Source of the DNA: Owenia fusiformis | Lineage: Eukaryota > Annelida > Polychaeta > Sabellida > Oweniidae | DNA: 64,000 nucleotides | Direction of reading: 5' to 3' | NCBI GenBank assembly: GCA_903813345.2 | Contig: CAIIXF020000010.1 | Location: forward strand, 16,317,181 to 16,381,180 | In this document: piece by piece, positions 58,661-64,000 of the stretch | Layout: every line of letters starts with the position of its first letter | Position numbering within the stretch: position 1 is the stretch's first letter | Translations under genes and position numbers: made by a program | Notes under the pieces: model-generated | Seen by the model: only the letters and a program-made list of their open reading frames with translations | Database searches by the model: none | Told to the model about the DNA's origin: nothing

Positions 58661-58809
58661 GTATGATACATAGTGTGATTGGCTTACAATGCTACCAGTG
58701 CACAGAAATTCCAACCAATGATCTATGCAACGATGAAGGAACAATAACATGTACAGACCCCACACACAATGCTTGCTATAAGAGGAAACACCAAATGGAA
58801 GCGTTTGGA
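58661..58809 (+). CDS. Ly6/uPAR family protein, exon 2 (first half of three-finger domain)
   Basis: Acceptor gttttgtcag and donor TTTGGA|gtaaga frame residues 17-66. LQCYQC is the classic LxCxxC opening of Ly6 domains, followed by further Cys in NDLCN, TITCT and HNACY. Phases 1 in and 0 out. Confidence 0.88.
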
Positions 58810-58910
58810 GTAAGATATACCAAAGTATGAGAAATGATTTTTGGAAAGGTTTAATTGGTGCATTTTTTACCAGCTTTCAAATACTGGTCCATGAATACAG
58901 CAGGTGCAGA

Positions 58911-59167
58911 CTAAAGTAAAACCCGTCTTAGTGAACACCTCTCCAGTAGACACCTGTCTCTGGTGAACACCTCTCTCTAGTGAACACCTCTCTCTAGACT
59001 GACTTCTGTATAAATTATCCTCTCTGTAGTTAACCTATAGTGGGCACCCTTTCCAGGCACTTACTCTACTATCTTCTGTATAAATTGCCCTCTCTGAAGC
59101 GAATACCTACCAATGCTGAGATTTTTTATTGGCAAAAAATGTTCCATATACAAAGGTTTTACTGTAT
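58911..59167. mobile_element. AGTAAAACC-type foldback repeat, diverged copy 4
   Basis: It opens agtaaaacccgtcttagtga, repeats gtgaacacctctctc several times and closes aggttttactgtat. It is in intron 2 of the Ly6 gene. Confidence 0.55.
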
Positions 59168-59295
59168 GTATAACAAACAACATCCAAGACTTGAGTTGTA
59201 TGATTAGAGAGCACACGAAATGAAAGACAAGAGTGTGAGAGAGGCCCAGAGCCAGTTAAAGAGTTTTTTAATTGGGTTGCTTATTTTTCAGTATA

Positions 59296-59465
59296 CAGTA
59301 AAACCTGTATATCCTAATCTGAACACTTGTGAATACTTTTTAGTCCCATTTATAAAACCTTCCATAAACGTTCACGTTAGGCTAAACACCTCAAAATGTG
59401 AACACCTACCAGTTCAAACACTCTTGGATTGTCCGAGTGGTGTTTGGATTAGATAGGTTTTACTG
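59296..59465. mobile_element. AGTAAAACCTGTATAT foldback repeat, full copy 5
   Basis: CAGTAAAACCTGTAT at the left and the inverted ataggttttactg at the right bound 170 bp containing gaacacctaccagttcaaac and gagtggtgtttggatta. It is the best-preserved copy in the window and lies in intron 2 of the Ly6 gene. Confidence 0.7.
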
Positions 59466-61071
59466 GTCTGTGATTCAATGCTGACCTGTATTACTGTTAA
59501 CCCTTACGGCACTTCTATCAAAATGCAACATAAATGCTGTAAATGTGAAACAATGCAAAAGCTCTATATACATATTGATATAAATCAGGTAAGACACAAA
59601 ATGGAAATAAAATTAAATAAATAAAACAACAAATTTTGAGAATTTTCAAACAAAGCTATAATTGTAGTTGGGAACATACAATAAAACCAATTTCAGGTTT
59701 CAAAGAGCAATGTAGACACAATGAAATTATAAACAAACAATTCTCATTTCCTATTACTAAATTGTTGAATAATTATGATTCACGAACTGTTGATTGAAGA
59801 ATGACAGGCAATGTCATGGATGTTTTCATCACCAAACTAGATGTCCATTATTGCAAACAATATGTTGATGTCATGGTAGTTTACATTATCAAATACTACT
59901 CAAATACTGACTTGAGTACCATGGAGCTGATGCAAGGGAAACAACATCCATTGAAAATACAATGACAATTCTCTGCCAAATAATCTTTATCTTTGAGGAT
60001 CTTAAAGGCCCACTATACTTAATTAAGAAGAAAATAGAAAAAATAATCATTGAAACATGTTACTCACACTTTCGCTCAAATATGAAACAAAGTTTGATTT
60101 GCTTTAATATTGAGCCAAGAAAAAAATTACTCACATAGGAAAAAAGCATTTGAAGTTCAGAGATCATTAGTAGTGCATGCACATGCTAGACAAAGTGCAT
60201 GTTTAAAATTACTTTTGGCGACACTTCTATAAAAATGAATGTATCACGTAATACAAACAACTTCGCATCTTTCAAGGACATTGATAAAAACTTGATATAT
60301 AAAGCTTGCTAAGATCGAAAATATTTTTTGATTAATTATAGTAAGCTTTGATGTGGTTCGTTTGAGCTGTTGTTGGTGTCAAATGAAAGAAGGTTCTCAT
60401 CAATACATTGGACATTCTATAAAATTCAAATAAAAGTCTTTATTTTGCCCAAAAACATTGAAAATAAGCAAAGTGGGCCTTTAAGCTATATAAAGCAGAA
60501 ACTCAGGCATATCAGGCTCAAAATATAAAAGTGAATCTTCAACTAGACCTAAGTTTGACTCAGCAATGACCTTCATAATTAATGTGAGGTTACAGCTTTA
60601 TTGCACATCGATGTATTTAAGGTGTTTGTAATTTTCTATTCAGTATTGCCTTGTGGTCTATACTAATTGCTTATTTTAGCAAAAACAAATTCTGTGATTC
60701 CAACTGTATAATAAAATAAAAAAACATTTGTTAATTTATTTAGGAGAGGGGTAAAAATTTTCCACAGCCAATGACAATTAAAAACCATTCCTTAAGCAAG
60801 TCTCTTTGAAAAATCCATCTGAACCCAATTGAGATTTTTGAAAATTGAAGATATGTCTCAATCATAGGCAAAGGTCGATAGAAATATTAATTTTTAAAAA
60901 AGATGGCATGGTAATCGATCTGTGTTTATCTATGTTTCTCTTTCAGAGAGAAAAGATAATACTGGATTCTGTTTGTGCTGCCATCTTTATATCGGCCCAG
61001 AACCTATGGTTTTCAACAAGTCTTAATCATTTATTCAATGGAGGTTTTTAACCAATCTTCATTTGTTTCAG

Positions 61072-61269
61072 AGTTGCATTAATATGGAGAAATGTGCCGC
61101 TCTACAGAGACTCAACAATGAAAAAGTCTGCAAAAGAACTCCTTCTAACTGTATTTACTGCTGCCAAGATAAAGACCTCTGCAATTCAGCCTACATCTTA
61201 TATTCCACATGGAGAAATTTAGTGTTAAGTTTTGGCGTCTTTGTTGTCAGAACTGCTGTGGGGATTTGA
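61072..61269 (+). CDS. Ly6/uPAR family protein, exon 3 (end of domain, hydrophobic tail)
   Basis: After acceptor tcatttgtttcag, residues 67-131 end in TGA. CCQDKDLCN is the CCxxDxCN signature that closes Ly6 domains. The total is 131 residues with 12 Cys in the mature part (10 is usual), so an extra pair is likely. The tail (NLVLSFGVFVV...) is hydrophobic and fits a GPI-anchor signal, although an Arg (R126) interrupts it. Function (receptor modulator or adhesion) cannot be said. Confidence 0.88.
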   Translation, partial: SCINMEKCAALQRLNNEKVCKRTPSNCIYCCQDKDLCNSAYILYSTWRNLVLSFGVFVVRTAVGI

Positions 61270-62963
61270 AAATTGACAAGAACTGGTCCTCGCCATTCCT
61301 TTGGGATTCTTTAAGTGAAGACCAAAAAATGTTTGATAAACTTATGCAGCGATACTATCTTAGATGTATTGGAATAAGTAATAACAGTCATTAGTTCGCA
61401 GTGATCATTTTTGGGAAAGTGAGTGGTCTCTAAATCAACAGAGAAACCAAACCTTTTGATAGAAATGTTGATGTGGTTTCATTTTGAATTTTCTTCTTAC
61501 AATATTTAATCATTATATGCTATACATGCTTACATTAATCATGTAAAAATCATGGGGTAGAAATTCAGCTTGCTAATTGGCTAAGCTTGTCGACCTTCAC
61601 ACCATAAAAGGATTAGGGGTGGAGCTGAATTTACCATCACCACTCAATGTGGAGATCAATGAATGCTGCGTGCAATGTTGCTTGTATCTGTGTATTATAA
61701 TAATGTTTTGTGGAAAGTAATGAATCAGTATTGCTATTATCTATACATTTTTATATTTTATATATTATGAGCTGGAATGTACAAAGAAAACTGTACATAT
61801 TTTACAATATAACATGAAAGTCAACATTAACTATTGCTGTTAAAATCAATTGTTTTACATTGTTAACAAATATAGCGAATCAGAAACTATTTTCCACTGA
61901 AACTGAGGTATAGATAAATTAGATATAATCCCATCCCCGCCATTCTATTGTATAATATATTTTTTAGATGTGGAAGAGGAGGGGGTACTTCTATTGTATG
62001 AGCTGGATTTCCATTTTAATCCAGTAGAAGGTTTGAGGATCTCAATAAACATGTTTCTCAATGTAACACAAATGATTTTACCAGAACTATACATAAATAC
62101 ATGAACTTGGGGTGACAAGAATATGCAATGTACATACAAACAATATAAAACCTAAGTCAAAATATAATTCAAATAAATGACTATTTTTGGTTAATAAATT
62201 GGTCGACCCTTCTTTTCAATCTTTGATGAGATCAGCTCATGTATTCTGACATTTTTACACAGAAAGTTAAATTGATTCACTTCTAAAGGTATTTAAATTT
62301 CAAAACACTTTATCTTTTCAACCCAATTTAGGCAAAAGTATAATTTATAAATTAAAATCAATATCACTAACTAGTAACTTGGCAATTCTATCATGAACAA
62401 ATTACACATTCCCACTTGGCAATTAATAAAGATCACTTTTTACAAGTGACATACTCCCACTTTAAATTAACTGAAACTGAGATTTTTCTTTGAGACCTCT
62501 TCCTAAATGAAGCTAGTACACATAACATGCACTCAAAATGAAATGGATTTTAAAAATTGGTCAAGATTCCTACATCTAGATGTACAATTGATATTAGGAA
62601 GTACTTATTTTACTGCAATATTCACTTGTTTTACAAACACAAAATCCACAACTCCTTGTTCCTCATATTCATTCGGTCTCCATTCATAAATATAATTTAC
62701 ATACAAGGGTTCAGGTTTTCTGGCCTAATATTTCCCTTCTGAACTGAACTCTGCTGAACTGTAAGTGAAAACCCTTGCAAAATACATAATAACATGTCTT
62801 ATTTAATATCAAACACAGAATGTCAAACAGACCTCAGAAATAGGTCAGATTTTTGAAATATATATTTTTACAATATTTCCTATTAAGTATGGTGGGTGTG
62901 ATTCTGCCACAATATATTTTGAAGGGGTTCACTGGATTCAATCATTCATGTCATGATAATGGA
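61270..62963. other. 3' flanks of the converging Ly6 and HYOU1 genes
   Basis: No coding exon. Plus-strand AATAAA at 62,044-62,049 could end the Ly6 transcript; otherwise AT-rich and unremarkable. Confidence 0.4.
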
Positions 62964-62969
62964 TTTATT
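62964..62969 (-). terminator. Candidate poly(A) signal for HYOU1
   Basis: AATAAA on the minus strand, 66 bases past the HYOU1 stop codon. It is close but in a plausible position. Confidence 0.45.
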
Positions 62970-63034
62970 AATGATAGCTGTCTTGCTGGATCACTGAGTA
63001 AAATGAAATGAAATTACACTAAATTCTTTCATCG

Positions 63035-63192
63035 TTATAATTCATCATCGTGACCATTTTCTCCATGTCCATGTTTAGTTTCTTCAGTTTCAACTTTCTC
63101 TGATTTTTCATCATTGTCTGATTTATCTGAAGATTCTGTTTCTTTTTTATTATCAGATTGTTCTTCTTTTTTGGTTGATTCTGTATTAGACT
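63035..63192 (-). CDS. HYOU1: HYOU1 (Grp170) last exon with ER-retention end
   Basis: Acceptor tattcttcttccag at phase 1. It encodes a Glu/Lys/Ser-rich tail (TKKEEQSDNKKETESSDKSD) ending GHGENGHDDEL then TAA. HDDEL is a KDEL-receptor signal; vertebrate HYOU1 ends NDEL. This retains the chaperone in the ER lumen. Confidence 0.9.
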
Positions 63193-63447
63193 CTGGAAGA
63201 AGAATATTCAATATGTAAATTGACAGATACATAGAAATGTTTCAAGCCTCGTAAAACTGCATTGTTTTCTGGTTAATAAAAAGTTTTGATTTAGCAGTTT
63301 TATATCCAGAAGTCATTCTACTAGACTTCACAAGTATGACAATATTAAATATGATTACTGTCAAACTAATTTGATATTCAGAGGAGCTTTGAAAAATCAG
63401 TCTAAGCAAAATGCTGTAAAACTTTACATGTATATATTTATACATAC

Positions 63448-63540
63448 CTGTATTTTTAGTTTCTGTATTTATTGGCTCCTCAGTTACAGGTTCATCTCCA
63501 TTCTCTACTTCTACCTGAACATCGTCATCATCATCCTCTA
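63448..63540 (-). CDS. HYOU1: HYOU1 penultimate exon (acidic linker)
   Basis: A 31-codon exon, phases 1 and 1, encodes VEDDDDDVQVEVENGDEPVT then EEPINTETKNT. It is acidic and disordered, as expected for the variable tail of Grp170 chaperones. Confidence 0.85.
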
Positions 63541-63807
63541 CTTGAACAAATAAAAATTTATAATTCATTTTCAATGTGGTATGGTACAAAAAGGTTGAAT
63601 CGGATAACATGTTGGGCCAAGACCAAAGTTTTTGTGAATCTTTTTTTCAAAATTCATTGTGTCACTCAGGAAGCTATTTAACCAACAAACATTTAGATTA
63701 TAGACATTTTGAATTCTGACAGCTTTTTTTCTTAGTTGAATAACTGGCATAATATGATAAGAGGGGGAGGGGGTGGGGGGTAACCATAACAAAAATATAA
63801 CATTTAC

Positions 63808-64000
63808 CTTTTTTCTTATCTTTTTTATCATCTTTTACTTTTTTAGTGCCAGTGTCCTCACTGGTTGTATTAGTAGTTGTATTAGATGCTTTAGTCTCTT
63901 CCTTTGGTTTAGGTTTGGGCTTGTAGTATTTAGCTTTACTAACAAGATACTTCACTTCCCTATCGAGGGCTTGCACTTTAGTTGCAATGTCCTCTATAAG
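63808..64000 (-). CDS. HYOU1: HYOU1 exon (partial at window edge)
   Basis: LIEDIATKVQALDREVKYLV then SKAKYYKPKPKPKEE matches the end of the helical domain of HYOU1, an Hsp70-superfamily ER chaperone and nucleotide-exchange factor for BiP. LDREVKYL and KPKPKPK are characteristic of this family. The N-terminal ATPase exons lie outside the window to the right. Confidence 0.9.

Overview
The window is nuclear DNA from an animal. It is AT-rich and intron-rich, with GT-AG splice sites, short conserved coding exons and many small transposon relics. The protein families and repeat style suggest a marine invertebrate, probably a lophotrochozoan such as a mollusc, brachiopod or annelid. That placement is an inference; a deuterostome invertebrate is not excluded. 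I see no prokaryotic operon, CRISPR array or clear tRNA or rRNA gene.

Layout. (1) 1-3,558, minus strand: the 5' part of an unrecognised gene, assembled from four phase-compatible exons beginning MSKE and running off the left edge. (2) 4,081-7,472, plus strand: the last three exons of an unrecognised Cys/Trp-rich protein, preceded by a decayed copy of one of its exons and interrupted by a roughly 475-bp tandem repeat. (3) 8,964-38,437, minus strand: a complete PX-SH3-RhoGAP protein of the ARHGAP32/ARHGAP33 (p250GAP/SNX26) family. Its 20 coding exons join without a frame conflict to give 2,233 residues. The 5' leader is split by at least one further intron; a promoter-like cluster near 56.4 kb is a candidate start. 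(4) 38.4-58 kb: no coding exon found. This stretch holds large tandem arrays (41-bp minisatellite; 95-bp satellite at 45,089-46,133) and DNA-transposon relics, including a 636-bp hAT-type element with an exact 8-bp target duplication and a 1.7-kb G-rich element. (5) 58,293-61,269, plus strand: a complete three-exon Ly6/uPAR three-finger protein with signal peptide and hydrophobic tail. (6) 63,035-64,000, minus strand: the last three exons of the ER chaperone HYOU1 (Grp170), ending in HDDEL.

The genes do not form an obvious functional pathway. The RhoGAP is a cytosolic and membrane-associated Rho-family regulator, the Ly6 protein is probably GPI-anchored at the cell surface, and HYOU1 is an ER-lumen chaperone. 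Exons were called by eye from open frame, splice consensus, phase continuity and family resemblance. No alignment was run.
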